NCBI GenBank assembly: GCA_963772935.1
Contig: CAVYZK010000004.1
Span: forward strand, 310,001 to 374,000
Origin: JANNNF01 sp963772935
Lineage (GTDB): Bacteria > Pseudomonadota > Alphaproteobacteria > Rhodobacterales > Rhodobacteraceae
Direction: 5' to 3'
DNA: 64,000 nucleotides
Shown here one piece after another: positions 1-8,349 of the stretch. Every line of letters begins with the position of its first letter. The first letter of the stretch is position 1. The notes under the pieces are model-generated. The model was given only the letters and a program-made list of their open reading frames with translations. It made no database searches and was not told the DNA's origin. The translations under genes and the position numbers were made by a program.

Positions 1-994
1 TCGCCCGTGCGGACCGGGGTCGAGGTGCAATCGGTGCGCAGGCTGGACGGTCGCGCCGGATTCCGGGTTGAAACCTCGGCAGGGGTGATCGAGGCCCGCC
101 AGATCGTCGCCGCCACCGGGCCGTTTCCAGCGCCCGGTGATGCCGGGGTTGGTGCCGGAAACGGCAGGTCTGATGCAGATCCATTCCGCCGCCTACCGCA
201 ACCCCGCGCAACTGCCTTCGGGGGCGGTGCTTGTGGTGGGGGCGGGGTCGTCGGGCGCGCAGATCGCGGATGAGCTGTGCCAGTCTGGTCGCAAGGTTTA
301 CCTGTCTGTCGGGCCGCATGGCCGCCCGCCGCGTGCTTACCGGGGCCGGGATTTCTGCTGGTGGCTGGGCGTTTTGAACAAATGGGATATCGAGGCCGCG
401 CCCACCACAGACCATGTGACCATCGCTGTCAGCGGCGCGAATGGCGGCAAGACCATCGACTTTCGCCGTCTGGCGGCAGGGGGGATGCAGTTGGTGGGGC
501 GGACGCAAGGTTACGCTGATGGCGTGCTGCGCTTTGCCCCCGACCTTGCCACCAACATCCGGCGCGGCGATGCCGATTACCTCGCGGTGCTGGAGGAGGC
601 GGACGCCTTTGCCACCCGCAACGGGCTGGATTTGCCACCCGAGCCAGAGGCCAAGGTCATATTGCCCGATGCCCCTTGGATGACCAACCCGCGCCTGTCG
701 CTGGACCTTGCGGCCGAAGGCATCACCTCGATCATCTGGGCGACGGGCTATGAACAGGATTATTCCTGGCTTCAGGTCGATGCCTTTGACGAAAAGGGCC
801 GCCCCCGGCATCAGCGTGGCGTGTCGTCTGAACCCGGCGTCTATTTCATGGGCCTGCCCTGGCAATCGCGCCGGGGGTCGGCCTTCATCTGGGGCTGCTG
901 GCACGATGCGAAATTCGTGGTCGATCACATCTGCAAACTGCGCGGATATCTGGCGTATCAGCCCAAACCCGAAGCTGTCGCCGGGGCGGCCTGA
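1..994 (+). pseudogene. NAD(P)/FAD-dependent monooxygenase (CzcO-like), 5'-partial, apparent frameshift
   Basis: C-terminal part of a flavin-containing monooxygenase-type oxidoreductase whose start lies before the window. Frame 1 is open from base 1 and carries the end of the first FAD-linked domain (motif VAATGPF). The reading then has to move by one base at the TTT at 124-126 to continue as PVMPGLVPE. The shifted frame holds the NADP-binding Rossmann motif VGAGSSGAQIADEL and the conserved ATGY motif. Removing one T restores a continuous protein, so this is probably a sequence error. The gene ends 63 bases before a Rieske oxygenase on the same strand, which suggests a shared oxidative catabolic operon. 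The substrate cannot be read from the sequence. Confidence 0.75.
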
Positions 995-1057
995 AACCCC
1001 ACCCTTTACAACGCCCCGATCCATGGCACGATGACCCCTTCACCAGCGGAGCAGCCC

Positions 1058-2193
1058 ATGACCAGCCACGATCCCGCCCTCACAGCCCTTGAAGAGTTGC
1101 GCGCCAATGTCGCCGTGCCGTTCAACGCGGCGCGCGCGATGCCGAAATCGGTCTATACCTCGCCCGAGTTTGCGGACGCGGAGTTGCAGCATATCTTTGC
1201 CAAGGATTGGCTATGTGCCGGGCGGGCAGAGGCCCTGCCCAACCCCGGCGATTATCTGACCATGCAGATCGCGGGCGAACCCATCATCATCCTGCGCGAC
1301 CGGGAAGGCGACCTTGCGCGGCATGTCCAACGTCTGCCGCCACCGGATGTCTACCCTGCTGGAAGGGCGCGGCAATGTGCGGTCCATCGTCTGCCCCTAT
1401 CATGCCTGGACCTATAACCTCGACGGCACCCTGCGCGGTGCCCCCGCGATGACGCTGAATGAGACGTTCTGCAAAGACCAGATCGCGCTGCCGAAGATCC
1501 GGGTGGAAAACTGGCTGGGCTGGATCATGGTCACGCTGAACCCCGATGCGCCCGACCCGCGGCGCACAGCTCAAGGACGTGGAAAACCTTGTCGGCTATC
1601 TGGATATGGCCAGCTACCGCGAGACGTTCCGCGAGGAGTTTCGCTGGGCCACCAACTGGAAGGTGCTGGCCGAAAATTTCATGGAAAGCTATCACCTGCC
1701 GGTCTGCCATTCCGGCACCATCGGCGGGTCGGTGGACCTGTTGAAGATGACCTGCCCGGAAGGATTCCCGTCCTTCAACTATCACTACATCATGAAGAAC
1801 GACACCATCCCGCTGTCGCTGGCGCATCCGTCGAACACCACGCTGCAAGGCGACGAACGCCGCATCACATGGCTGCTGTCGATCTACCCCGCGCTGCTGA
1901 TCACCCTGACGCCGGGCTATTTCTGGTATCTGTGCCTGACCCCCGATGGCCCCGGCCATGTCAACGTGTTGTACGGCGGCGGGATGAGCGCCGACTGGTG
2001 CGCCGACCCGGAGGCCGAGCATCACCTGTCCACCATCAAGGCGCTGCTGGATGATGTGAACATCGAGGACAAGGGCTGCGTGGAAAAGGTCTACCAAGGC
2101 CTCTGCGCCACCATGTCATCGCCCGGCGCGCTCAGCCATCTGGAGCGCCCGAATTTCGAATTTGCCCAATACATCGCCAGCCGGATGCCCTGA
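1058..2193 (+). pseudogene. Rieske [2Fe-2S] aromatic-ring-hydroxylating oxygenase, large subunit (two apparent frameshifts)
   Basis: Large subunit of a Rieske non-heme iron oxygenase. The Rieske cluster ligands are visible as C-R-H (NVCRHRM) and C-P-Y-H (IVCPYHAW), and the catalytic domain includes the ENFMESYHLPVCH region that binds mononuclear iron. Three frames are needed: frame 2 to the TT at 1314-1315, frame 3 to the CCC at 1556-1558, then frame 1 to the TGA at 2191-2193. In each case deleting one homopolymer base gives the expected continuous sequence (DLRGMSNVCRHR and DRGAQLKDVEN). The start at 1058 is preferred over 1031 because a GCGGAG ribosome-binding sequence precedes it. The partner flavoprotein may be the gene upstream. 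Likely functional in the organism; substrate unknown. Confidence 0.8.
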
Positions 2194-2232
2194 CGGTCAA
2201 ACGCTGCCAAACCAACGCCCAAAGGACGCCCC

Positions 2233-2646
2233 ATGGCCCATACCCGCCACCGCAAGTTCAACACCAAAGACACCTACCCCGAACAGAAGCTGGACAATGA
2301 TCTGGCGCAGGCCGTGGTGGCCCGTGGCACCATGATCTTCCTGCGCGGCCAATGCCCGCAAGACCTTGATACGGCTGCAAATATCAACAGCCACGATCCG
2401 GTGGAACAGACCCACAAGGTGATGCAGAACATCCGCCAACTGGTGGAAGAATGCGGCGGCAGGATGGAGCATGTGACCAAGCTGGTGGTCTACCTGACCG
2501 ACGTGCGCCACCGTGAAGCGGTGTACCGGACCATGGGCGAGTATATCAAAGGCGTGCATCCGGTCTGCACCGGGCTGACCGTGGTGGCCCTTGCCCGCCC
2601 GGATTGGCTGGTCGAAATCGACGCGACTGCCGTGATCCCGGATTGA
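2233..2646 (+). CDS. RidA/YjgF family protein
   Basis: Protein of 137 residues of the RidA (Rid/YER057c/UK114) family. Classical members hydrolyse reactive enamine/imine intermediates made by PLP enzymes or oxidases. Features of the fold include the region FLRGQCPQDL, the VEQTHKVMQNI helix and the late segment VEIDATAVIPD. The arginine typical of imine deaminases is not clearly present at its usual place, so this may be one of the Rid subgroups of unproven activity. AAGGA stands just before the ATG. It lies 39 bases after the Rieske gene and before a DUF1028 gene, in a group that appears to act on a nitrogen-containing substrate. Confidence 0.85.
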   Translation: MAHTRHRKFNTKDTYPEQKLDNDLAQAVVARGTMIFLRGQCPQDLDTAANINSHDPVEQTHKVMQNIRQLVEECGGRMEHVTKLVVYLTDVRHREAVYRTMGEYIKGVHPVCTGLTVVALARPDWLVEIDATAVIPD

Positions 2647-2679
2647 TCTTTGCCAACCCGCCGGGGGTTTCACACCCGG

Positions 2680-2744
2680 ACCCCCGTGGATATTTCGAAA
2701 GAGCAACCCGGGCAAGTTGCTCTTTTCCAAATACTCTCGGGGGT
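2680..2744. repeat. Imperfect long inverted repeat, REP-like extragenic element
   Basis: The arms at 2680-2707 and 2716-2744 are near-complementary (CCCCCG, TATTT and AGAGCAAC in one arm, their complements in the other), with an 8-base loop. The block GGATATTT next to a C-run recurs at two other intergenic places in this window, near 37320 and 45310. It lies between the RidA and DUF1028 genes. It could terminate or stabilise mRNA, or be a dispersed palindromic repeat. Confidence 0.6.
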
Positions 2745-2786
2745 CCAGGGGCGACGGCCCCCGGCGCGTTCAACGAAAGCTTCCCC

Positions 2787-3462
2787 ATGACATTCTCACT
2801 GCTCGCCCGCTGCCCCGACACTGGCCGTTTCGGCATGGTGATCGCCTCGTCCTCACCTGCCGTTGCCGCGCGCTGCGCCCATGCGCGGGCAGGGGTGGGG
2901 GTGGCGGCGAGCCAGAACATCACCGATCCGGGGCTGGGGGCGGCTTTGCTGGATGCCAGCGGCGCGAGGGCAGAGGCCGCAGGCGATGGCGCAGGTGGTC
3001 GCCTCGGCCCCGTTCATCGACTATCGCCAGTTGATGGTGGTGGACCGGCACGGGGAGGTGGCGTTTCATTCCGGTGCCCGCACGCTTGGGGTCTGGGGAT
3101 GGGCCAAGGGGCCGGGGGTGATTGCGGGCGGCAATCTGCTGGCGCATGACGGGGTGCCTGCCGCCATGGTCGCTGGGTTTCAGGCCGCATCCGGCGATCT
3201 GGGCGACCGGCTGATTGCCGCGCTGATTGCCGGGGCTGCGGCAGGGGGCGAGGCTGGGCCGGTGCATTCGGCGGGGCTGTTGATGGTAGACCGCGAAAGC
3301 TGGCCCGTGGCCGAGTTGCGCTGCGACTGGGCCGATGATGCGCGGCCCATCGAGGCGGTCGCGCGGGCGTGGGAAGTCTATGCGCCACAGATGCCCGCCT
3401 ATATCCAGCGGGCCCGCGACCCGCGCGAGGCCCCGAGCTATGGCGTTCCCGGCGATCAATAG
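2787..3462 (+). pseudogene. DUF1028 family protein, apparent frameshift
   Basis: DUF1028 protein, a family related to Ntn-hydrolases and of uncertain activity, often encoded beside peptide or amino-acid catabolic genes. The N-terminus reads MTFSLLARCPDTGRFG and includes the conserved ASSSPAVAARCAHA region. The second half (VVASAPFIDYRQLMVVD, then GNLLAHDGVP) is in the next frame. The shift falls at the GG at 2982-2983; removing one G gives a continuous reading of AAAMAQVVASAP. About 224 residues when corrected, close to the normal family length. It follows RidA on the same strand. The break is probably a sequence error. Confidence 0.72.
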
Positions 3463-3502
3463 CCGCATTGGCAAGCTTATCTGCCAAGGCTAACCTGCCA
3501 CC

Positions 3503-4447
3503 ATGCCGTTGCGTTTCACCTTGCGTCAGTTGGAATACCTTGTCGCCGTTGGCGATGCGGGGTCGATCCAGCTTGCGGCAGAGCGGGTGAATGTGTCGTC
3601 GCCGTCGATTTCGGCGGCCGTGGCACAGGTGGAGCAGGAGTTCGGGTTGCAGATGTTCATCCGCCGGCATGCGCAGGGTCTGTCGCTGACCAGCGGCGGG
3701 CGGCGGTTTGTCGAGGAAGCGCGTGGGGTTCTGTCCGCCGCCGCAAGGCTGAACGATCTGGCCAATGACATCACCGGCAAGGTGCGTGGGCCATTGTCCA
3801 TCGGCTGTCTTCTGACCTTTGCGCAGGTGATCCTGCCGCAGGTCCGCCGCAGCTTTGTCGCCCGCTACCCCGATGTGGATGTGCGCCAGTATGAACGCGA
3901 TCAGGCCGGGATATTCGACGGCCTCAGGCAAGCACATCTGGATGTGGCGCTGACCTATGACCTTGATATTCCTTCCGATCTGGAGTTCATTTCCCTGCTG
4001 TCGCTGCCCCCTTATGCCGTGCTGCATGCGGGCCACCCATTGGCAGGCAGGGCGTCGGTCACGCCGCAAGACCTTGCCCCGCACCCTATGATCCTGCTCG
4101 ATCTGCCGTTTTCCACCGATTATTTCATGGGGGTGTTCAGTGCCCATGGCCTGCGCCCCCGGATTGTCGAGCGCACGCGCGATATGGGGGTGATGCGGTC
4201 GATGGTGGCCAATGGCTTTGGCTATTCCATCGCCAACATCCGCCCCGCCAGCGACATGGCCCCTGACGGGCGGCAGTTGCAGTTCGTGCCGCTGATCGGC
4301 CCCGCGCCGCTGAACCTTGGGCTGGTGCTGGCCGAGGGCGGGCGGTCCTCGCAGACCATCCGCGCCTTTCTGGACCATTGCGGCGAGGTGGTCACGGATG
4401 CCACTGTGCCCGGCCTGACGATAGAGGCCCCCGAGGACCTGCCATGA
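3503..4447 (+). CDS. LysR-family transcriptional regulator
   Basis: LysR-type regulator of 314 residues. The N-terminal helix-turn-helix spans roughly residues 1-60 (RQLEYLVAVGDAGSIQLAAE, then SPSISAAVAQVE). A periplasmic-binding-like effector domain follows from about residue 90. Its stop codon overlaps the start of the next gene by four bases (ATGA at 4444-4447), so the two are translationally coupled. It may control the oxygenase/RidA/DUF1028 group just upstream, although it is transcribed in the same direction rather than divergently. The effector is unknown. Confidence 0.9.
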   Translation: MPLRFTLRQLEYLVAVGDAGSIQLAAERVNVSSPSISAAVAQVEQEFGLQMFIRRHAQGLSLTSGGRRFVEEARGVLSAAARLNDLANDITGKVRGPLSIGCLLTFAQVILPQVRRSFVARYPDVDVRQYERDQAGIFDGLRQAHLDVALTYDLDIPSDLEFISLLSLPPYAVLHAGHPLAGRASVTPQDLAPHPMILLDLPFSTDYFMGVFSAHGLRPRIVERTRDMGVMRSMVANGFGYSIANIRPASDMAPDGRQLQFVPLIGPAPLNLGLVLAEGGRSSQTIRAFLDHCGEVVTDATVPGLTIEAPEDLP

Positions 4448-5172
4448 CCCACGCCCTGATCATCGCCCATGGCCAGCCCTCTCACCCGGCCCCCGCAGAG
4501 GCTGACCTTGCGGCTTTGGCGGCAAAGGTGGCTGCACATCTGCCGGGCTGGACGGTGGGGTCGGCGACCTTGGCGGATGAGGCGTCCCTTGCGGCGGCCG
4601 TGACGGGCGGCGGCGTTGTATTCCCCCTGTTCATGGCGGGGGGCTGGTTCACCCGCATTCACCTGCCATCCCGACTGAAGGGGGCCGGGGCGGATATGGC
4701 CCAGTGGCAGGTGCTGGAACCCTTGGGCTGCGCGCCCGCCCTGCATGATCTGGCGCGGGTGTTGGTGGCCGAGGCTGTGGCGGCGCAGGGATGGGACGCG
4801 GCCGAGACCAGCCTGATCCTTGCCGCCCACGGATCGGGCCGCAGCCCGGTGCCGTCCGATATAGCCCGGCATGTGCTGGCTGGCATCACCGCCGCCTTGC
4901 CTCTGATGCGGGCCGAGGTCGCGTTCATCGACCAGACCCCGCAACTGATACACACCAGCGGCTTCGGCCCGCGCAGTCTGTGCCTGCCGTATTTCGCCGC
5001 AGGCGGCGGGCATGTGACCGAGGATATCCCGCAGGCCCTCGCCGCATCAGGCTTTGCCGGAACGCTATTGCCGCCGGTCGGGGCCGACCCGCGCATCCCT
5101 GCGCTGATCGCGCAGGCCATCCTGTCGGGCCAACCCGTCTGCGCGCAGGAATGTCGCTGGCGGGCGGCTTAG
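4444..5172 (+). CDS. CbiX/SirB-like chelatase-domain protein
   Basis: Protein of 242 residues with two repeats of the CbiX/sirohydrochlorin chelatase fold. Each half begins with a strand ending in a histidine (IIAHGQPSHP at residues 6-15; ILAAHGSG near residue 124), as in metal-inserting chelatases of tetrapyrrole synthesis. No other cobalamin or siroheme gene lies nearby, so the role is open. It is coupled to the LysR gene by an ATGA overlap. Its TAG stop at 5170-5172 overlaps the inferred true TAA stop of the convergent glutamine-synthetase gene. Confidence 0.7.
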   Translation: MTHALIIAHGQPSHPAPAEADLAALAAKVAAHLPGWTVGSATLADEASLAAAVTGGGVVFPLFMAGGWFTRIHLPSRLKGAGADMAQWQVLEPLGCAPALHDLARVLVAEAVAAQGWDAAETSLILAAHGSGRSPVPSDIARHVLAGITAALPLMRAEVAFIDQTPQLIHTSGFGPRSLCLPYFAAGGGHVTEDIPQALAASGFAGTLLPPVGADPRIPALIAQAILSGQPVCAQECRWRAA

Positions 5173-6562
5173 AACCGTGTGCAGATAGAGGTCGAAATCC
5201 ACCTCTGACACCGTGCGCGCCACGCGGGCATATTCCGCCGCCTTGATAGCGATGAAGGTGCGGTGCATGTCCTCTCCCAAAGCTGCCTTCAGGAACGCCG
5301 ACCCGCGCGCAGCCTCAATGGCGCTGCGCCAATCGACGGGAATGGGCGGCGCATCCTGCGGGCCGTCATAGCCATTGCCGGTCGTCTCCGGGCCGGGGTC
5401 GATCTTGCCCGCCAGCCCGTGGCGGATGCCCGCCAGCACGGTTGCGGCCACGAGGTAAGGCTGCGCGTCCACCCCTGCCGGGCGATGCTCGATCCGGCGG
5501 GCCTTCATATCGCCCGCTGGAATGCGCAGTGCGACGGAGCGATTATTCACCCCCCAGGTCGGGCTGACCGGGGCATAGGAGTTGGACGCAAAGCGCCGCC
5601 AGGAATTGGCATGCGGGGCGAAGATCAGCATGGATTCCCCCATCGTGGCGCGCAGGCCGCCGATCGCGTGCAGGATGGTGGGGTTCCATGTGCCTTCAAC
5701 CGGTTCGACGAACACATTCACCCCGGCGTCATCCAGCATCGAGACGTGGAAGTGCATGCCCGATCCGGCATAATCCTCATTCGGTTTGGCCATGAAACAG
5801 GCGGTCACCCCGTGCTGGCGGGCGTGATAGCGCACCATGCGCTTCAGACGCAGCAGATCATCCGCTGCCTGCATCACGTCCGTCCGGTAGTGCAGGGTCA
5901 ATTCGTACTGGCCGGGCGCAAATTCGGAAATCAGTGTTTCGGCCTTGATGCCCGCAAGCGCCGCATCGGCATAGACATCGTTGAACAGCGGCAACATGCC
6001 GTGCAGCTGATCGACCGAATAAACATCGGTCTTCCGGTTCGCGCGGCCATCCAGCACGTCGCGGGCGGGGACCATCTTGCCATTGGCATCGCGCTGATTT
6101 TCCAGCAGGAAAAACTCCAGCTCGAACGCGCCCGCCGGGTGCAGGCCTTCTGCGGCAAGGGCCACCACCTGTGCGTGCAGGGCGTGGCGCGGGTCGCAAC
6201 TAAGCGGAGCGCCTTCCAGATCATAGACAGTCATCAGCACTTCGCCGCGCGGCGGTTTGCTGCCATAGATCGGGCGCAGAGACCCCGGAATGGGCCATGC
6301 GCGGCGGTCGCCATCGCCTTCGTCCCAGATCAGGCCGGTTTCATGCACATCCTCGCCGCAGATATCGAGGCCGAGGATCGAGATCGGCAAATGCCGCCCG
6401 CCCTTGAAGAACGACAGCAGCTCATGCCGACGAATGATCTTGCCGCGCCCGATGCCGTTGGCATCGTGCAGCACGATATCGAAGGCCTCGATTTCGGGGT
6501 GGGCGTCGAGGAAGGCTTCTGCCTCCGCTACGGTGGAACCAGAGGGGCTGAGGGTCGGTCAT
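5169..6562 (-). CDS. Glutamine synthetase-like gamma-glutamyl-amine ligase (PuuA-like), two terminal frameshifts
   Basis: GS-family ATP-dependent ligase of about 463 residues, most like gamma-glutamylputrescine synthetase-type enzymes. Key features are the N-terminal LHDANGIGRGK, the metal-binding ELEFF segment, GSGMHFHVS, and the glutamate/ATP-site block RIEHRPAGVDAQPYL. The uninterrupted frame runs 5065-6474, but both ends look shifted. Removing one base from the GGGG at 6544-6547 joins an ATG at 6560-6562 (MTDPQPSGSTVAEAEAF). Removing one from the AA at 5173-5174 gives the usual ending YLHTV followed by TAA at 5169-5171. It lies 9 bases downstream of a class III aminotransferase and is probably co-transcribed with it. 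The amine substrate is unknown. Confidence 0.78.
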
Positions 6563-6571
6563 GCGGGATAC

Positions 6572-7954
6572 TCAGGTGAAAAGGGCGGAGAGGGTTTCGT
6601 CGAACGCGGCGATCAGCGCGTTGATCTGGCGCTTTTTGGTGGCGGGGCTGATCAGCATCATGTTGTGGAACGGGGCGATCAGGCAACCACGGTTCAGAAG
6701 GCTGGTATGAATGGCGGCCTCCAGCGCGGGCTGGTGCGCAAGGGCGGCATCAGACCCGTTGCGCAGGGGGCCGGGGGCGCAGATGAATTCTACCCGCGCG
6801 CCGACGCGGACCACATGCCACGGGGCGTTGTGGCGGGTGATGGCCTCGGTCAGACCAGCCTCCAACCGGGCCGCACCCTTTTCCATATGGGCATAGGCGT
6901 CGGCGGTCATCACCTCGGCCAGTGTCGCGCGCAGGCAGGCGAACTGCATCGGGTTGCCCGACAGGGTGGTGCCCATGCCGGAATGACCGCTTGGCCGGGT
7001 GGCGTTATAGCTGGCAAAGCGGGCGGCGATGGCATCGGTCATGCCCCAGACGGCGGTGGGCATGCCCCCCGCCACGCATTTGCCGACGATGAACATGTCA
7101 GGCGCAAGGCCATGGCTGCGGGTATAGCCGCCAAGCCCGGTGGAAATGGTGTGAGTCTCGTCCATCATCAGCAGCGCGCCATACTGGGTGGCGAGGGCGC
7201 GCAGACCGTCATGGAAGCCGGGGGCGGGCAGGACCATGCAGGAATTGGTCATCACAGGTTCGGTCAGAATGGCGGCAACATCACCCTTGGCCAAGGCCGC
7301 CTCGACCCCGGCCAAGTCGTTGAACTCGCACACCACGGCACCCAGTGACAGATCCTGCACCTGACCCACCAGACCGGGGCGGTTGACGGTGCGGCCATGG
7401 TCCAGCGTGACCATCGCGTCATCCACCGTGCCGTGGTAGCAGCCGTTGAACACCAGCACCTTTGGCCTGCCTGTCACCGCCCGCGCCACCCGCAGGGCAA
7501 AGCGGTTGGCATCGGTCGCGGTGGTGGCGATCTGCCATTTGAAATCGCCGAATGTATCTGTCAGCAACTGCCCCGCCTCCAGGGCATCCTGCGTCGGCAG
7601 CATGTAGGTCAGCCCTTGACGTGCCTGTTGCCTGATGGCGCGGGCGACAGGCTTTGGCGAATGGCCGAACATCGACCCGGTGTCGCCAAGGCAGAAATCG
7701 TCGATGCCATAGCCATCGATATCGGTCAGCCGCGCACCCGATGCATGGGCCACCACAGGCAGATGCGGCATCGGCCAGTCGGCCATCCAATGCATCGGCA
7801 CGCCGCCAAGATAAACTCCGGCCCCTGCCGTCATCGCGGCCAGTGACCGGGGGCGGCTGGCCGCGAAACGTGCGGCCTCACGCCGGGCAAGGGCAGTCAG
7901 GCGGTCGGGGTGGACACCGGCAATCAGAGGGGTCGGGCGCGCTTTGGGTGGCAT
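6572..7954 (-). CDS. Class III PLP aminotransferase (glutamate-1-semialdehyde aminomutase-like)
   Basis: PLP enzyme of 460 residues, fold type I, class III. The cofactor aspartate lies in LLMMDETHTIS and the Schiff-base lysine in the VGKCVAGGMPTAVWG segment. The phosphate-binding region is preceded by FNGCYHGTVDD, and SGNPMQFACLRA is typical of the GSA-aminomutase branch. The start at 7954 (MPPKARPTP) is chosen over the longer open frame because the upstream extension to 8170 is low-complexity and contains a palindromic operator. With the GS-like ligase downstream it probably forms an amine-catabolic operon. It is unlikely to be hemL, because there is no tetrapyrrole context. Confidence 0.82.
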   Translation of the reverse strand: MPPKARPTPLIAGVHPDRLTALARREAARFAASRPRSLAAMTAGAGVYLGGVPMHWMADWPMPHLPVVAHASGARLTDIDGYGIDDFCLGDTGSMFGHSPKPVARAIRQQARQGLTYMLPTQDALEAGQLLTDTFGDFKWQIATTATDANRFALRVARAVTGRPKVLVFNGCYHGTVDDAMVTLDHGRTVNRPGLVGQVQDLSLGAVVCEFNDLAGVEAALAKGDVAAILTEPVMTNSCMVLPAPGFHDGLRALATQYGALLMMDETHTISTGLGGYTRSHGLAPDMFIVGKCVAGGMPTAVWGMTDAIAARFASYNATRPSGHSGMGTTLSGNPMQFACLRATLAEVMTADAYAHMEKGAARLEAGLTEAITRHNAPWHVVRVGARVEFICAPGPLRNGSDAALAHQPALEAAIHTSLLNRGCLIAPFHNMMLISPATKKRQINALIAAFDETLSALFT

Positions 7955-7994
7955 GGTCGTGACCTTTGAAGGAACATCGCAGGCATAGTGGATA

Positions 7995-8006
7995 ATTTGA
8001 TCAAAT
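7995..8006. promoter_or_regulatory. Palindromic operator ATTTGATCAAAT
   Basis: Perfect 12-bp palindrome 40-51 bases upstream of the aminotransferase start. The 14-base context TAATTTGATCAAAT matches, with one difference, a site at 23976-23989 upstream of the second glutamine-synthetase-like gene. Position and symmetry suggest a repressor or activator site shared by the two GS-ligase operons. Confidence 0.55.
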
Positions 8007-8122
8007 GGAAGCCATCTGCGGCAAAGCCCCCGGCCCTGCCCATAGGCGACCTGCCGCACACGCAAGGATTGCCGCCACGCGGCGAAATCGCAACCCGGGC
8101 AGGAATGGCCGTCAAACAAGGC

Positions 8123-8162
8123 GCTGCCGTTCACTCCAAACCGGTGCTGTTCACTCCAAACC
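8123..8162. repeat. Two tandem 20-bp repeats upstream of the RTX gene
   Basis: Direct repeats at 8123-8142 and 8143-8162 agree at 18 of 20 positions (core GTTCACTCCAAACC). A 20-bp period is close to two DNA helical turns, as expected for a regulator binding twice on one face. They end about 190 bases before the RTX start. Confidence 0.5.
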
Positions 8163-8349
8163 CCCCGCAAACCCCTGCCGACAGATTGAGTTTTTTCCGG
8201 AATCGGGGAAAAGGGTGAACATCGTAGACTGTGACATCAGACGGCAAACACCACTCGTGGGGACGGGGTTCAAGCAGGCTGATCGTGGCGACGATGTGCA
8301 CGCAACCCAAGCCCGGAGGTCGGGCGTTCCAGTTAATGAAAGAAGTATC

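Larger units (their letters stand above)
7955..8349. other. 395-base divergent intergenic region with regulatory repeats
   Basis: Region between the divergent aminotransferase operon and the RTX gene. It holds a perfect 12-bp palindrome close to the aminotransferase start and a 20-bp tandem duplication farther on. I see no convincing coding region here: a frame is open across part of it, but it only extends the RTX reading frame upstream. Confidence 0.7.

Noticed and set aside
8005..8349. An N-terminal extension of the RTX protein
   Set aside because: It runs through the operator palindrome and tandem repeats, has Arg/Pro-rich composition unlike the acidic protein, and no start context.
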